A DNA stretch of 64,000 nt from Streptococcus suis (GCF_019856455.1 NZ_CP082205.1:1364001-1428000), one strand, 5' to 3'. Positions 48,469-59,186 are shown, counted from the stretch's first letter. Notes: generated from the letters alone by a model not told the origin. Translations and numbers: made by a program.

Positions 48469-49227
48469 TTAGCCGAACTTACCTGTAATGTAGTCTTCTG
48501 TTTCTTTATTGGCAGGATTCAAGAACATTTCTTTTGTCAGATTGTATTCTATCAAATCGCCATCAAGGAAGAAACCTGTTCGATCTGAAATACGTGATGC
48601 CTGTTGCATAGAACGTGTTACTAGCACCATTGTATACTTATCTTTCAGACCATAAAGTGTGTCCTCAATTTTACCAGCTGAGATTGGGTCAAGAGCTGAA
48701 GTTGGCTCATCCAACAAAATAATTTTTGGGCTTGTTGCCAATACACGGGCCACACATACACGTTGCTGCTGACCACCTGAAAGTCCAACTGCTGAGTCAT
48801 GCAAGCGATCTTTCACTTCATTCCAAATAGAAGCACCAATCAAAGAACGCTCAACTGCTTCGTCCAAGACCTGCTTGTCCTTGATACCGTTAATACGTAA
48901 ACCATAAACGACATTCTCGTAGATAGACATCGGGAATGGGTTTGGTTGTTGGAATACCATACCGATTTCCTTACGAAGATCAACAGTATCCGTACGAGGA
49001 CTGTATATGTTCTTTCCGTTGTAATCAATCGCACCTGTCAATGTTACCTCTGGGTTTAAATCTCCCATACGGTTAATAGAACGCAAGAGGGTTGACTTAC
49101 CAGAACCAGATGGTCCAATCAAAGCAGTAATTTCATTTGGATAGAAATCGATTGACACATTATTCAAGGCTTTTTTCTTGTTATAGTAAACAGACAAATC
49201 TTTTACTTGTAAAATAGGTGATGTCAT
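48469..49227 (-). CDS. pstB2: Phosphate ABC transporter ATPase PstB2 with altered switch residue
   Basis: The 252-aa ATPase has Walker A GPSGSGKS, signature [14 protein letters not shown] and DEPTSALDP. The H-loop reads VTRSMQQ, with Arg205 in place of the switch His of VTHNMQQ in the adjacent PstB1. The two ATPases probably form a heterodimer in which this subunit contributes a less active site; this is inference. Confidence 0.93.
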   Translation of the reverse strand: MTSPILQVKDLSVYYNKKKALNNVSIDFYPNEITALIGPSGSGKSTLLRSINRMGDLNPEVTLTGAIDYNGKNIYSPRTDTVDLRKEIGMVFQQPNPFPMSIYENVVYGLRINGIKDKQVLDEAVERSLIGASIWNEVKDRLHDSAVGLSGGQQQRVCVARVLATSPKIILLDEPTSALDPISAGKIEDTLYGLKDKYTMVLVTRSMQQASRISDRTGFFLDGDLIEYNLTKEMFLNPANKETEDYITGKFG

Positions 49228-49238
49228 TTGTTCCCTTT

Positions 49239-50042
49239 CTATCCAAAATGTCCTGAAACGTAGTCACTAGTTGACTTGAGTTTTGCATTCTGGAAGACAT
49301 TTGCTGTCTTATCATATTCAATCAAGTCACCCAGATAGAAGAAAGCTGTGTAATCACTTGCACGAGCTGCTTGTTGCATATTGTGCGTAACAATGATAAT
49401 GGTGTAGTCCTTCTTCAATTCAAACATAGTTTCTTCTAACTGCATAGTCGCAATCGGGTCCAAGGCTGATGCAGGCTCATCCATAAGCAAGATTTGTGGT
49501 TTTACAGAGATAGCTCGTGCAATACACAAACGCTGTTGCTGTCCACCTGATAAGGTAAAGGCTGATTTGTGCAAGTCGTCTTTTACCTGATCCCAAAGGG
49601 CTGCTTGTTTCAGAGAAGTTTCAACAATCTCATCCAAAACCTGCTTATCTTTCACACCTGCACGTTCATGTGCGAATGTGATGTTGCGGTAAATCGATTT
49701 TGCAAATGGGTTGGGACGTTGGAATACCATTCCAATATGCTTACGAATTTCGTAAACGTTCATATCTGGTCTATTGATGTCGATTCCTTCATAAAGAATT
49801 TGACCGGTTACCTTAGCAATATCAATAGTATCATTCATACGATTAAGACTGCGAAGATAGGTTGATTTCCCACACCCTGATGGTCCAATCAAGGCTGTAA
49901 TTTTATTTTTTTCGAACTGCATATCAATGCCCTTGATCGCTTCATTCTTACCATAGTAAACATGAACATCTTTTGTCGAAAGGGCGATATTCTCCTCTGG
50001 AAAAGTAATGATATGGCGTTCATTCCAGTTGTAATCTGCCAT
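49239..50042 (-). CDS. pstB1: Phosphate ABC transporter ATPase PstB1
   Basis: The 267-aa ATPase has [31 protein letters not shown] and a normal H-loop (IVTHNMQQA). Paired pstB genes are a regular feature of streptococci and lactococci. It lies between pstA and pstB2. Confidence 0.95.
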   Translation of the reverse strand: MADYNWNERHIITFPEENIALSTKDVHVYYGKNEAIKGIDMQFEKNKITALIGPSGCGKSTYLRSLNRMNDTIDIAKVTGQILYEGIDINRPDMNVYEIRKHIGMVFQRPNPFAKSIYRNITFAHERAGVKDKQVLDEIVETSLKQAALWDQVKDDLHKSAFTLSGGQQQRLCIARAISVKPQILLMDEPASALDPIATMQLEETMFELKKDYTIIIVTHNMQQAARASDYTAFFYLGDLIEYDKTANVFQNAKLKSTSDYVSGHFG

Positions 50043-50066
50043 TTTTTCTCCTTATAAGTCAGACTT

Positions 50067-50954
50067 CTAGGCTGCTGAAGTCATTTTCGCATGAAGTTTC
50101 TTACCGATATAACGGGCAGAAAGGTTGAAAATCAAGATGAAAACCAAGAGGATGGCTGCTGAACCAGCTGACACTTGAGTTGCATCTGGGATTGTCCCTT
50201 CGCTGTTGACCTTCCAAATATGAACCGCAAGGGTTTCTGATTGACGGAAGATAGAAATCGGACTCGTAACACTCAATGGATTCCAGTTTGACCAGTCAAG
50301 AGCTGGTGCTGACTGACCAGCCGTGTAGATAAGAGCTGCTGCCTCACCGAAGATACGACCAGATGCCAAGACGATGCCTGTTACAATCCCTGGAAGTGCT
50401 TCTGGAATAACAACATGGAGAACAGTTTCCCAACGTGATAGACCAAGAGACAATCCTGCTTCACGTTGTGTATGGTGAACGTGACGAAGGCTGTCCTCTA
50501 CGTTACGCGTCATCTGTGGTAAATTAAAGACTGTAAGAGCCAAGGCACCTGATAAGATAGAAAAACCGTACTCAAACTGAACAACGAAAATCAAGTAACC
50601 AAACAAACCAACGACAACGGACGGTAGGGATGACAAAATCTCAATACAGGTACGGATAAAGTTAGTCAATGGACCTTTTTTAGCATATTCAGCCAAATAA
50701 ATACCTGCACCGGTTGACAAGGGAACAGAAATTAAGAGCGTTACAACCAATAGGAAGAATGAGTTGTAGAGCTGAATTCCAATACCACCACCAGCTTTGT
50801 AAGACGAAGATTTACTTGTCAAAAAATCCCAGCTTACATGTGGCAGACCACGTAGCAAGATGTAAAGAATCAGTGACGTCAGGATAACGACAATCACACC
50901 AGCGATTGAGTAAAGAATACCAGTCGCCAATTTATCAAATTTTTTAGCGTGCAT
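50067..50954 (-). CDS. pstA: Phosphate ABC transporter permease PstA
   Basis: The 295-aa six-helix permease has the coupling loop REAGLSLGLSRWETVLHVVIPEALPG. It starts within the last codons of pstC (11-bp overlap). Together with PstC it forms the phosphate channel. Confidence 0.95.
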   Translation of the reverse strand: MHAKKFDKLATGILYSIAGVIVVILTSLILYILLRGLPHVSWDFLTSKSSSYKAGGGIGIQLYNSFFLLVVTLLISVPLSTGAGIYLAEYAKKGPLTNFIRTCIEILSSLPSVVVGLFGYLIFVVQFEYGFSILSGALALTVFNLPQMTRNVEDSLRHVHHTQREAGLSLGLSRWETVLHVVIPEALPGIVTGIVLASGRIFGEAAALIYTAGQSAPALDWSNWNPLSVTSPISIFRQSETLAVHIWKVNSEGTIPDATQVSAGSAAILLVFILIFNLSARYIGKKLHAKMTSAA

Positions 50955-51861
50955 AGTTTTTCTTACCCTCTCTTGTAATAAATTTCATAATCATGTTAAA
51001 GATAAGGCTCATCAAGAGCAAGACAAGGGCCAGTGACCAGAGAACGTTGTTTTGAACTGTTCCCATAACCGTATTACCGATACCCATGGTCAGTACAGAA
51101 GTCAAGGTCGCTGCGGGCGTTGTGAGAGAAGTTGGGATAACCGCTGAGTTACCAACTACCATCTGAATCGCCAAGGCTTCACCAAAGGCACGCGCCATAC
51201 CAAAGATAACGGCCGTAAAAATACCTGGCTTAGCAGCATTCAAGATAACACGCCAAATCGTCTGCCAACGAGTGGCTCCCATAGCCAAACTTGCTTCGCG
51301 GTAGTGACGAGGTACTGCACGTAAACTGTCAACCGTCATAAAGGTTACTGTTGGCAAAATCATGACAAAAAGTACAAATACACCCGACAAGATACCGAAA
51401 CCTGTTCCACCGAAGATTGAACGTACAAATGGCACAACTACTTGCAAACCAATGAAACCATATACAACCGATGGAATACCAACCAAAAGTTCGATAACAG
51501 GTTGTAAGATTTTTGCACCACGTTTTGGTGATATTTCTGTCATGAAGACCGCTGCACCGATTGCGATAGGGGTCGCAACAACAGCTGACAGAATCGTAAC
51601 AATGAAAGAACCTGAAATCATTGGCAGGGCACCAAATATTTTCGAGCTTGGTTCCCACTTGCTTCCAAATAAGAAATCAGTGATGCTCACACCGTCAACA
51701 AAGAAAGTCGATAATCCACGCTGTGCAACGAAAATCAAAATCATTGCAACAATAAAGACAATCAATGACAGACAAAGGAATGTAATTACCTTACCAAACT
51801 TCTCTAATCGAGAGTTTTTAGATGGAGACGATAACTCTTTTGCTAGTTGTTCGTTTTTCAT
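50944..51861 (-). CDS. pstC: Phosphate ABC transporter permease PstC
   Basis: The 305-aa six-helix permease has the coupling loop REASLAMGATRWQTIWRVILNAAKPG. It starts 2 bp after the pstS stop. Confidence 0.95.
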   Translation of the reverse strand: MKNEQLAKELSSPSKNSRLEKFGKVITFLCLSLIVFIVAMILIFVAQRGLSTFFVDGVSITDFLFGSKWEPSSKIFGALPMISGSFIVTILSAVVATPIAIGAAVFMTEISPKRGAKILQPVIELLVGIPSVVYGFIGLQVVVPFVRSIFGGTGFGILSGVFVLFVMILPTVTFMTVDSLRAVPRHYREASLAMGATRWQTIWRVILNAAKPGIFTAVIFGMARAFGEALAIQMVVGNSAVIPTSLTTPAATLTSVLTMGIGNTVMGTVQNNVLWSLALVLLLMSLIFNMIMKFITREGKKNYAR

Positions 51862-51863
51862 GC

Positions 51864-52733
51864 TTACTCCTTCTCAGACACCGTGCCATCAGCACTTTTC
51901 ACAACTTTCATATCGTTGATAGAAATGTATCCCATACTTTCAACGACACCATTTTGAACTTCATCTGACATCATGTAATCTAAAAATTCTTCTGTCAAAT
52001 CAGTCGCTTTGCCCATCGTATACATATGCTCATAGGACCAAATTGGCCAATCATTTGTTGCTACGTTTTCAGCAGTTGGTTCAAAACCGTTTAGCTTAAT
52101 TGTTTTAACGGAATCATCTAGATAAGCAAATGATAGGTAGGAAATTGCACCTGGTGTCTGAGCAACAATAGATTTTACCATACCGTTAGAATCTTGTTCT
52201 TGACTCTGAGCTGCGGTTTGTCCATCCATGATAACACTATCAAAGGTCGCACGTGAACCTGAACTAGCTGCACGGTTAATGATTGAAATTTCCAAATCCT
52301 TACCACCCAGTTCTTTCCCGTTGGTAATCTCACCAGTAAAAATTTTACGCAGATCTTCTGTGGTAATATTATCAACTGTGACTTTTTCATTGACAATCAC
52401 AGCAAGACCTACAACGGCAACTTGATGGTCTACCAATTTGCTGGCATCAATCCCTTCTTTTTCCTCAGCAAATACGTCAGAGTTACCAATCTGAACAGCT
52501 CCAGACTGAACTTGTGACAAGCCAGTACCTGATCCACCACCCTGAACGTTGACGGATTTACCGATATTGACACTACCAAATTCATCTGCTGCTGCCTCAA
52601 CAAGTGGTTGAAGCGCTGTCGAACCTACGGCTGTAATAGACTCTCCTCGATCGATCCAAGAAGAACAACCTGAAAGAGCCATACTACTCAAAAGAAACAA
52701 AGCTACAATTCCAAGCTTCTGCTTTTTTTTCAT
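51864..52733 (-). CDS. pstS: Phosphate-binding lipoprotein PstS
   Basis: The 289-aa phosphate receptor has signal and lipobox LSGC (Cys23). The phosphate-binding segments [21 protein letters not shown] and [10 protein letters not shown] are clear. It is the first gene of pstSCAB1B2-phoU, after AAAGGA. Confidence 0.96.
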   Translation of the reverse strand: MKKKQKLGIVALFLLSSMALSGCSSWIDRGESITAVGSTALQPLVEAAADEFGSVNIGKSVNVQGGGSGTGLSQVQSGAVQIGNSDVFAEEKEGIDASKLVDHQVAVVGLAVIVNEKVTVDNITTEDLRKIFTGEITNGKELGGKDLEISIINRAASSGSRATFDSVIMDGQTAAQSQEQDSNGMVKSIVAQTPGAISYLSFAYLDDSVKTIKLNGFEPTAENVATNDWPIWSYEHMYTMGKATDLTEEFLDYMMSDEVQNGVVESMGYISINDMKVVKSADGTVSEKE

Positions 52734-52821
52734 TTCGTTTTTTCCTTTACATTTTTCAGTGGAATCTCCTAAAATTAACTCTGTGTTTTACATAGAATTT
52801 ACAAGATATTTCCACTCATCC

Positions 52822-52850
52822 ACTATATCATATAAAAAGACAAGTTGCAA
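52822..52850 (-). promoter_or_regulatory. pst operon promoter
   Basis: On the reverse strand, TTGCAA (52850-52845), 17 bp, TATAGT (52827-52822) with TG before the -10. The leader is about 80 nt. I could not identify a clear Pho box. Confidence 0.65.
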
Positions 52851-52870
52851 AAAAAATTTGCTGATTTATT

Positions 52871-54172
52871 TTAAAATCTCAGCCCTTTTGGAAAGCCATT
52901 TTTAAGCGTTCCAGATACAATTTTTGCGAAACCAAGACCGTTCCCCTGAACTGCTACCTGATACCAGCCATTAGCTAAATCCTTGGAAACAGCTATTGTA
53001 TGTCCAGCAGTATAGGACGAGAATTCTTCTGAGCTGATTTCCACTCGATTTTTAACCTCCGAACTATGGAGTGCTAGACCTAAAGCAAAACTTGGTTCAA
53101 ATCTTTTTTTCTTAAACGTCCCCAAGTGAAGACCATTTCGAGCAATCTTTACTTTTGACAAATCAGGAAGGCCGTGTGGCAGTAGATAGAGATTGTCCCC
53201 AAAAACCTGCAGTAAACCATCCAATTGAACCCTTAAATGCTTCTGTTCAAATTCTTTCCAGAGAGATTGCTGTTCTTTATTCAAATTGGATTTTCCTGGT
53301 TTTAATTTTTTCTGACTGGATTCTCCTAGAAATCTAAATTTGGCAACGAACTGACCTTCTCCTGCAAAATGGTGGGGATACATACGAGCAACTTCTGGAT
53401 AACCGACTCCTTCTACCATTCCATTGATTTTAGGAATGTCTATTAGTTCCAAATCATACTGTTCTAAGAGCCACGTCACTACTTCTTCATTTTCCTCTGG
53501 TGACCAAGTGCAAGTAGAATAAATCAATTGACCACCTGGAGCCAACATGTTCAAGGCCGATTCTAAAATTTCACGCTGTAAGCTGGCACATTGTGCTGGA
53601 TAATATTTGGACCAATATTGAATCGCATCGGGGTCTTTTCGAAACATCCCTTCACCTGAACAGGGAGCGTCTAGGACAATCATATCGAAATATCCTTGAA
53701 AGACCTTTTCCAAGCGGTCTGCTGATTCATTTGTTACAACAACATTCCTCGCTCCGAAACGCTCAATATTTTCAGCCAAGATTTTTGCTCGTTTGTTGGA
53801 AATTTCATTACTAACCAAGAGCCCCGTATTTTCTAAGTATGAAAGCAAGTGGGTAGACTTTCCTCCTGGCGCTGCTGCCAAGTCCAACACTTTCATCCCT
53901 TTTTCCGGAGCTGCAATCTGACCGACAACCTGTGCAGCTGGCTCTTGTGAATAAACCAAACCAGTCACGTGTTCAGGCGATTTACCTGAAACTTTACCAT
54001 AGTAAGACCAAGGCATATCTGGAATTAGTTGCTCAAAGTCCAACTGATTTTCCTTTAGCGGATTGACCCGAAAACCTGAAATAGCTGGCTCATCAAAGCT
54101 CTCAAAAAATGCTTGGGCTTCACTACCAAGCAAATGATTATATTTATCTATAAAATCCTGTGGTAATTGCAT
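52871..54172 (-). CDS. RsmF/NOL1-NOP2-Sun family rRNA cytosine-5 methyltransferase
   Basis: The 433-aa enzyme has SAM motif VLDLAAAPGGKSTHLL. The two functional cysteines are in DAPCSGEGMFRK and STCTWSPEENE. A C-terminal RNA-binding extension (about 300-433) is of the RsmF type. It probably methylates a 16S rRNA cytosine. It is coupled to the preceding gene by a 1-bp overlap. Confidence 0.9.
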   Translation of the reverse strand: MQLPQDFIDKYNHLLGSEAQAFFESFDEPAISGFRVNPLKENQLDFEQLIPDMPWSYYGKVSGKSPEHVTGLVYSQEPAAQVVGQIAAPEKGMKVLDLAAAPGGKSTHLLSYLENTGLLVSNEISNKRAKILAENIERFGARNVVVTNESADRLEKVFQGYFDMIVLDAPCSGEGMFRKDPDAIQYWSKYYPAQCASLQREILESALNMLAPGGQLIYSTCTWSPEENEEVVTWLLEQYDLELIDIPKINGMVEGVGYPEVARMYPHHFAGEGQFVAKFRFLGESSQKKLKPGKSNLNKEQQSLWKEFEQKHLRVQLDGLLQVFGDNLYLLPHGLPDLSKVKIARNGLHLGTFKKKRFEPSFALGLALHSSEVKNRVEISSEEFSSYTAGHTIAVSKDLANGWYQVAVQGNGLGFAKIVSGTLKNGFPKGLRF

Positions 54173-54930
54173 TAGAATATATACCCCTTCACTTCCTCAA
54201 GATGGGATTCTGATACTAGCATGACAAACTCTCGCTTATCATAGGCCAGATTCGGACCATCAAAACTTAACATAACTAAGCCTAAAGAGGAACCAATAAT
54301 ACTGGCTGCTGCGTAGTCCCATGGACACAGATAAGAAGCATAGGCAAATAATCTTCCTTCCAGAACGTGGGCGAAACCAATCCCAGCGCTTCCTACAGAT
54401 CTTGTACCTAAACTTTGATTTGCTAATTCTGCCACTCCATGTGCATTGCCTGCATACAACTTTGCATTGATTCCTATCAAACTCTGGCGAAGAGGGCGCA
54501 GCTCTGGTTTCTTTAAGCGTTCTTGATTGCAATAAACAGGGAATGAATCTCCTCCATGGAAAAGTTTGTCTCGCATGACATCATAAATGATACCGAACTT
54601 TCCTACTCCATTTTCAAAATAGGCAATCATAATGGCAAAATCAGTTTTCTGAGCAATAAAATTTGTGGTGCCATCAATTGGATCAATAACCCAAACATTT
54701 CCCTCATGAATAGAAGAAACGTCCCCACCTTCCTCACCTAAAATCCCATCACCCTGATAGCGAGATTGAATCTGTTGAGTCAGCATTTCTTGCACTTGTT
54801 TATCAAGGTGTGTTACCAAGTCTGTAAAGTCTCCCTTTTCTTCAATCTGAAGATCATCATGTAAATGCTGTCGGAGAAAATTTCCAGCTTCCAGGACAAT
54901 CGTTTGGGCAAAGTGATACTTAGTTTCCAA
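54172..54930 (-). CDS. Inositol-monophosphatase family phosphatase, TTG start
   Basis: The 252-aa Mg-dependent phosphatase has [18 protein letters not shown] and the C-terminal [11 protein letters not shown] motif. The substrate may be inositol phosphate, fructose bisphosphate or PAP. The TTG at 54930 (METKYHFAQ) follows AAAGGAG by 8 nt and overlaps the UPF0223 gene by 11 bp. The longer ORF is an extension inside that gene. Confidence 0.88.
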   Translation of the reverse strand: METKYHFAQTIVLEAGNFLRQHLHDDLQIEEKGDFTDLVTHLDKQVQEMLTQQIQSRYQGDGILGEEGGDVSSIHEGNVWVIDPIDGTTNFIAQKTDFAIMIAYFENGVGKFGIIYDVMRDKLFHGGDSFPVYCNQERLKKPELRPLRQSLIGINAKLYAGNAHGVAELANQSLGTRSVGSAGIGFAHVLEGRLFAYASYLCPWDYAAASIIGSSLGLVMLSFDGPNLAYDKREFVMLVSESHLEEVKGYIF

Positions 54931-55198
54931 AACGAATAACTCCTTTCCCTTTATCTCGAGCAGCCTTAACAACTCGATAGGTTGAATAACCAGAAACTGC
55001 TTCAAAGTCACGATCAATTTGACGTTCCTGTCCCTTACTTTTAACAACATCTTTGAAGCTTTTATAACTAGCTAATATAGCTACCGCATCTGCTCCTTTT
55101 TCATAAGCTGCCTCCACCTGATTCAAAAAAGAAAGCACGGAGGAAATCTCCTCTGTGCTCCACAAAAAATCAAGTGGATATGAATAATTTTTGTTCAT
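54920..55198 (-). CDS. UPF0223 family protein
   Basis: The 92-aa helical protein ([25 protein letters not shown]) belongs to UPF0223 (YktA-like). Function is unknown. Its 3' end carries the ribosome site of the phosphatase gene. The two lie between spx and rsmF in a conserved streptococcal cluster. Confidence 0.85.
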   Translation of the reverse strand: MNKNYSYPLDFLWSTEEISSVLSFLNQVEAAYEKGADAVAILASYKSFKDVVKSKGQERQIDRDFEAVSGYSTYRVVKAARDKGKGVIRFGN

Positions 55199-55212
55199 AT
55201 CTTTTATCTTTC

Positions 55213-55614
55213 TTATCCTATTTCTGCTCTCAATGTAGCATTTTTTAGTTCTTGTTTGCGATACTTCCGCGGAAGAAATGCACGAATTTCATCTTCATTA
55301 AACCCTATCTGCATCCGCTTCTCATCCAAAATAATCGGACGCCGTAAGAGACTCGGATAGGTTTCGATTAACCCAATAAGCTGCTTCACAGAAAGCTCAT
55401 CAACATCAATATCTAGTTTCTGAAAAACTTTTGAACGGGTAGAAATCAAGTCATCTGTCCCATTTTCTGTCAATGCTAAAATGTTCTTCAATTCCTCAGC
55501 AGTTAGAGGTCTAGTCATAATATTGTGCTCAATAAAAGGGACTTCGTGACTTGTCAGCCAAGCACGAGCTTTACGACAACTGGTACAACTCGGTGACAAA
55601 AATAAAGTAATCAT
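55213..55614 (-). CDS. spx: Spx-family transcriptional regulator
   Basis: The 133-aa ArsC-like protein contains the redox switch C10-T-S-C13 and the RRPII motif. Spx binds the RNA polymerase alpha C-terminal domain and directs oxidative-stress genes. The start [13 protein letters not shown] at 55614 gives the conserved N-terminus. Upstream in-frame starts add eight unlikely residues. Streptococci carry two Spx paralogues; which one this is remains open. Confidence 0.92.
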   Translation of the reverse strand: MITLFLSPSCTSCRKARAWLTSHEVPFIEHNIMTRPLTAEELKNILALTENGTDDLISTRSKVFQKLDIDVDELSVKQLIGLIETYPSLLRRPIILDEKRMQIGFNEDEIRAFLPRKYRKQELKNATLRAEIG

Positions 55615-55650
55615 GTCTTCCATCCCCTCTAAAAACATTTTTCTTCTTAT

Positions 55651-55679
55651 AGTATACTCTAACTTAAAAGAGTTTTCAA
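55651..55679 (-). promoter_or_regulatory. spx promoter
   Basis: On the reverse strand, TTGAAA (55679-55674), 17 bp, TATACT (55656-55651). Confidence 0.75.
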
Positions 55680-55687
55680 TAGTAAAT

Positions 55688-56425
55688 CTAATCTCTTCCC
55701 TGTAATTTTTCCAAAGATTCTATTTTTTTCTCTAAGCGTAGCAATATTTCGTTTTGTTCATCAATTTTTGCCATCAAGGTATCCAACTTCGTTTCACGCT
55801 CTGTTTCAGAGAAAAAACGAGTTATTGTAGAGGTAACCATACCAAAAGTACAAATACCAACCAACATCAAGAGGATGGCTATAATTTTAGAAATCGTATC
55901 TTGGGGGACAATATCTCCGTACCCTACAGTTGTCATCGTTACAATGGACCACCAAAGTGCATCAAAGAATGATTTCCCTTCAATCACTGATAGTAAGACA
56001 CTTGCAACTAGAACCGCTGAGATATTTAACATCAACACTTTGGATAAACTGTTGGTATGCAATAGCTTGTTGATTGTATCCCAGAATCGATTAGACAGGG
56101 CAAATATTCTCGTTACTTTGACTAATCTGAAGAGTCGTGCACGTCTTCCCAAGCGAAGAAAACTGAAGAACAAATCGAATGGAATAATAGCAATTAATTC
56201 TAACACATGCCCTTGTACATATTCAATTCTATCGTCTGAGTAATACAGCTGAATGAAATAATCGCAGACAAAAATAAACCATAAGAGCAAGTCTAGTACC
56301 CGATACCCACTAGAATTAGCAATATTAGCATCCATCAATTCAAGTACGATAAGAAATACATAGACTACAGCTATGTAGGTCATAGCCTTCTCATAAAAAG
56401 GATGACGAATCAATCGTTTAAGCAT
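55688..56425 (-). CDS. Voltage-gated-type potassium channel
   Basis: The 245-aa membrane protein has an S1-S4-like voltage-sensor region (Arg-rich LRLGRRARLFRLVKVTRIF near residue 95). The pore follows, with the selectivity filter TTVGYGD, then S6 and a C-terminal coiled coil (about 212-242). It resembles KvAP-type bacterial channels that assemble as tetramers. The start MLKRLIRHP at 56425 overlaps the ribF stop by 8 bp. Confidence 0.9.
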   Translation of the reverse strand: MLKRLIRHPFYEKAMTYIAVVYVFLIVLELMDANIANSSGYRVLDLLLWFIFVCDYFIQLYYSDDRIEYVQGHVLELIAIIPFDLFFSFLRLGRRARLFRLVKVTRIFALSNRFWDTINKLLHTNSLSKVLMLNISAVLVASVLLSVIEGKSFFDALWWSIVTMTTVGYGDIVPQDTISKIIAILLMLVGICTFGMVTSTITRFFSETERETKLDTLMAKIDEQNEILLRLEKKIESLEKLQGRD

Positions 56426-57341
56426 ATTTCTCCCATTGCAAGGCAAATTCCTCATCGGATTTCATCTGCTCCATCAAACCTTCAATCCCGTCAAATTTAA
56501 CCATATCTCGAATTTTTTCAAGCCAAAAAATAGTTATTTTTTCTCCGTAGATAAAGCGGTCAAACCCCAAAATATGGGCTTCTATCCGCATCTCCGTTCC
56601 ATCAAAGGTCACATTTTTCCCAACGCTTGTCATAGCTCGATAGCGTTTTCCATCTACTTCAACATCAGCGACATAGACTCCCTCAGATGGTAAATGGACA
56701 CGGTCAAAAGGTGCCAGATTTGCAGTTGGATAGCCAATGGTGCGTCCTCTGGCATCTCCATGAACAACAATTCCCTCCGTCATAAATGGATAACCTAAAA
56801 GTTGATTAGCTAGAGAGACATCCCCTGACTGGATAGCCTGACGAATGCGAGTTGAAGAAACTTTCTCTCCGCCCAGGCTCACTTCACTTACAATTTCTAC
56901 CTGACCACCAAATAGCTCTGTCAAATCTTTGACATCTGCTCTGCAATTTCCGAAATGATAATCGAAACCTGCCACTAAGACTTGTGCGTTCAACCCCTTG
57001 ATGTAGCGCTCCAAAAACTGCTGAGGAGTATTGCTTGCAAACTCACTGGTAAAATCTGTCAAAACCAGCTGGTCTACACCGTATTGCTCCAACAAGTGGT
57101 AACGCTGATCTTGACTGGTCAAATGCAGTAAAAGTTCTGGGCTAAAGCGAGAAAAAGCCAATCGAGGTGACTCTGGAAAGGTCAGAACAGTTACTGTCAA
57201 TCCTTTTTCATCTGCAACTTGTCTAGCACGGTCTAAGAGGGCCTTATGCCCCAAATGAATCCCATCAAAATAGCCTAATACCAAAACAGTTGGTTTTTCC
57301 TGATGGAGTTCTTGATAATTTTTTATCGTTCTAATCTTCAT
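56418..57341 (-). CDS. ribF: Bifunctional riboflavin kinase/FAD synthetase
   Basis: Makes FMN and FAD. The 307-aa protein has the FMN adenylyltransferase domain (GYFDGIHLGHKALL, SSTRIRQAI) and a C-terminal riboflavin kinase domain (GRTIGYPTANL). It lies between truB and the channel gene; truB-ribF linkage is common in Firmicutes. Confidence 0.96.
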   Translation of the reverse strand: MKIRTIKNYQELHQEKPTVLVLGYFDGIHLGHKALLDRARQVADEKGLTVTVLTFPESPRLAFSRFSPELLLHLTSQDQRYHLLEQYGVDQLVLTDFTSEFASNTPQQFLERYIKGLNAQVLVAGFDYHFGNCRADVKDLTELFGGQVEIVSEVSLGGEKVSSTRIRQAIQSGDVSLANQLLGYPFMTEGIVVHGDARGRTIGYPTANLAPFDRVHLPSEGVYVADVEVDGKRYRAMTSVGKNVTFDGTEMRIEAHILGFDRFIYGEKITIFWLEKIRDMVKFDGIEGLMEQMKSDEEFALQWEKYA

Positions 57342-57360
57342 ATTGTTTATTTTATCACAA

Positions 57361-58254
57361 CTAGGCTAAAACTTCTTCTAGAAAAACCTTGCGAGGCTTG
57401 TAAACTTGGTCACGTTTTTCCAGGATAGCCACCAGTTTCTCCCTATGAAAACCTGCCAACAATTCCGCCTGACTATCTAAGGTAATAAAACGACCATATC
57501 TAGCCTCAATCACTTGCTCAAACGTCAAATCAACAATGGGCAGGTCACCAATTCCCTGTTCAATGGGACGGAGGAAGGAAAAATCATCTTGGGCAACCTT
57601 CTCAGCAATTTCCTCGATTGTCAGGGCATCAGCCAGGCTCATACCAGCTGAACCTGTACGCTCCAGCTTAGACATGTGACTGGCATAGCCTAACTTAGCC
57701 CCTATGTCAACAGAAAGAGTACGGACATAGGTGCCCTTTCCACAACGAACTCGGAAGGTAAAACGTGCACAATCATCTGCTAGTTCAATCGGGCTAGTCC
57801 GTTCAAAACTGTAAATCTCAATTTGGCGTTGAGGGCGCTCAACTTCTTCGCCCGCCCGTGCGTATTCGTAGAGTTTGCGGCCGTTTACTTTGACAGCAGA
57901 GTACATAGGCGGAATCTGGGTAATAGTACCGACAAAACTAGCCATGGCCTCATCAACTGCCTGCTCTGCTATGTCCAAAACCGGTGTCTGCTCGACGAGG
58001 TCGCCCGACGCATCCTCGGTCGTGGTCGAATAGCCGAGGGTAATCTCTCCCTCGTAAATCTTGCCCTCTTCCTGCATGTACTCAATCATGCGCGTGGCCT
58101 TGCCGACTGCAATGGGCAGAACACCTGTCACATCTGGGTCCAAGGTCCCCCCGTGACCAATCTTCTTCTCCTGCAAAATCTTACGGAGCTTAAAAACAAC
58201 ATCGTGCGAGGTCATGCCTGCCTCTTTTTTTACGTTAATAATTCCTGAAATCAT
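57361..58254 (-). CDS. truB: tRNA pseudouridine-55 synthase
   Basis: Modifies U55 of the T-arm of tRNAs. The 297-aa protein has [16 protein letters not shown] with the catalytic Asp, and [16 protein letters not shown]. The start [13 protein letters not shown] at 58254 gives the conserved N-terminus. The ATG is 6 nt after an extended -10 box and no SD is present, so the mRNA is probably leaderless. Confidence 0.95.
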   Translation of the reverse strand: MISGIINVKKEAGMTSHDVVFKLRKILQEKKIGHGGTLDPDVTGVLPIAVGKATRMIEYMQEEGKIYEGEITLGYSTTTEDASGDLVEQTPVLDIAEQAVDEAMASFVGTITQIPPMYSAVKVNGRKLYEYARAGEEVERPQRQIEIYSFERTSPIELADDCARFTFRVRCGKGTYVRTLSVDIGAKLGYASHMSKLERTGSAGMSLADALTIEEIAEKVAQDDFSFLRPIEQGIGDLPIVDLTFEQVIEARYGRFITLDSQAELLAGFHREKLVAILEKRDQVYKPRKVFLEEVLA

Positions 58255-58260
58255 GTTCCC

Positions 58261-58295
58261 ATTATAACACAAAGGACCGCTCTTGTGGGCGGTCC
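58261..58295 (-). promoter_or_regulatory. Terminator hairpin and truB extended -10 promoter
   Basis: On the reverse strand, GGACCGC/GCGGTCC (58295-58289 with 58280-58274) is followed by tttg, TGT and TATAAT (58266-58261). The layout is the same as upstream of mutY. Confidence 0.65.
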
Positions 58296-58303
58296 GGTAT
58301 CAA

Positions 58304-58516
58304 TCAGTCATCATAGAAACGATAGCTACCGAATGTTGTACCTATCAAATTCTCAAGTTCCTTATGAATGCGTCGCATGGTTCCAGAAGGGGCGACTTCA
58401 TATGTAACAGCCTCATCAATTCCGGTCTCTTCCTCCTCATCATAGCCCCAAGAAAATAACAACGGAGCGTCATAGTATCCTTTGTCAGCAAATTTTATAG
58501 TCGACCATTCCAACAA
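58304..58516 (-). CDS. Small hypothetical acidic protein, TTG start
   Basis: The 70-aa acidic protein (KGYYDAPLLFSWGYDEEEETG) starts with TTG after AAAGGA at suitable spacing. I recognise no family. It follows the DUF438 remnant by 27 bp and ends next to a terminator hairpin. Confidence 0.5.
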   Translation of the reverse strand: MLEWSTIKFADKGYYDAPLLFSWGYDEEEETGIDEAVTYEVAPSGTMRRIHKELENLIGTTFGSYRFYDD

Positions 58517-58543
58517 CTTGATTTCCTTTCAAAAATGACTAAA

Positions 58544-58877
58544 CTAGAGTTCCCGATGAAAATCGCTATCAATCTCAAAAAATGGTTGAATATCCTGAAC
58601 ATACTCCAAAACGCCTTGAAATTCTCCTTGGTCATCACACACTGCCTTATAGACCACATAGACAAACTTGTCCATGCTCTCGGACTTGAACCACATGGTG
58701 ATCTGGTCTTTTTGCCCTGTGCGGAGCAGTTCAAAAATCTTCTTGACCTTGTCCACTATTTTGGGAGGATGGCAGAGCTCCACATGGCGTCCAATCTGGC
58801 TTGGCGTCCGTTTGAAAATCATGTCTTCGACAGGGTGGCTGTCATTATAATATTGGAAAATATCATCATGTTCATTG
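58544..58877 (-). pseudogene. C-terminal remnant of a DUF438/PAS-domain protein
   Basis: The frame reads NEHDDIFQYYNDSHPVEDM and then continues as IFKRTPSQIGRHVELCHPPK, a well-conserved PAS-like C-terminal part of DUF438 proteins. The first in-frame ATG is at 58822, leaving 92 aa. Full proteins are several hundred residues long, with hemerythrin-like and DUF438 domains first. The N-terminal part is replaced by the end of the helicase-nuclease gene. It was probably decapitated when the accessory block arrived. Confidence 0.7.
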
Positions 58878-59186
58878 CTATCTTCCTATTAATCCATCCA
58901 ATATTTCGATCAATTTTTCTTTTTCCTGACTCTCATTTGTTTTAAACCTGATTAGAGGGAGGTCGTATTTTTTCAAAATGTTATCCTTCATAATATCACG
59001 TTCAAACTGCTTAGAATTACCTTTGTGGAATGCATATCCATCTACTTCTACAGCTAGTACAGGGGCTTTGGTAAGTCTATTAATTATCAAAAAATCAAGG
59101 TGCGTATTTCCATGCCTTGCATACTTCGCTTCCACTTCTGTTAGTCGAGTAAAATCCTTCACAAGATTATGCAGTTTATAGACAAT
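58878..59186 (-). pseudogene. 3' part of the helicase-nuclease gene (DUF2726 domain), severed by the IS
   Basis: It codes for 102 residues of a DUF2726-type, PD-(D/E)XK-like domain. HLDFLIINRL holds the Asp and VLAVEVDGYAFHK the ExD motif. The frame is open upstream to 59246, but residues before 59186 are encoded by IS DNA. It rejoins the 809-codon 5' part in frame if 59187-60790 is removed. It has no own ribosome site and is probably not expressed. Confidence 0.8.

Noticed and set aside
58535..58945. 136-codon ORF on the + strand opposite the DUF438 remnant
   Set aside because: The reverse strand encodes a recognisable PAS/DUF438 segment; the + frame is its shadow.
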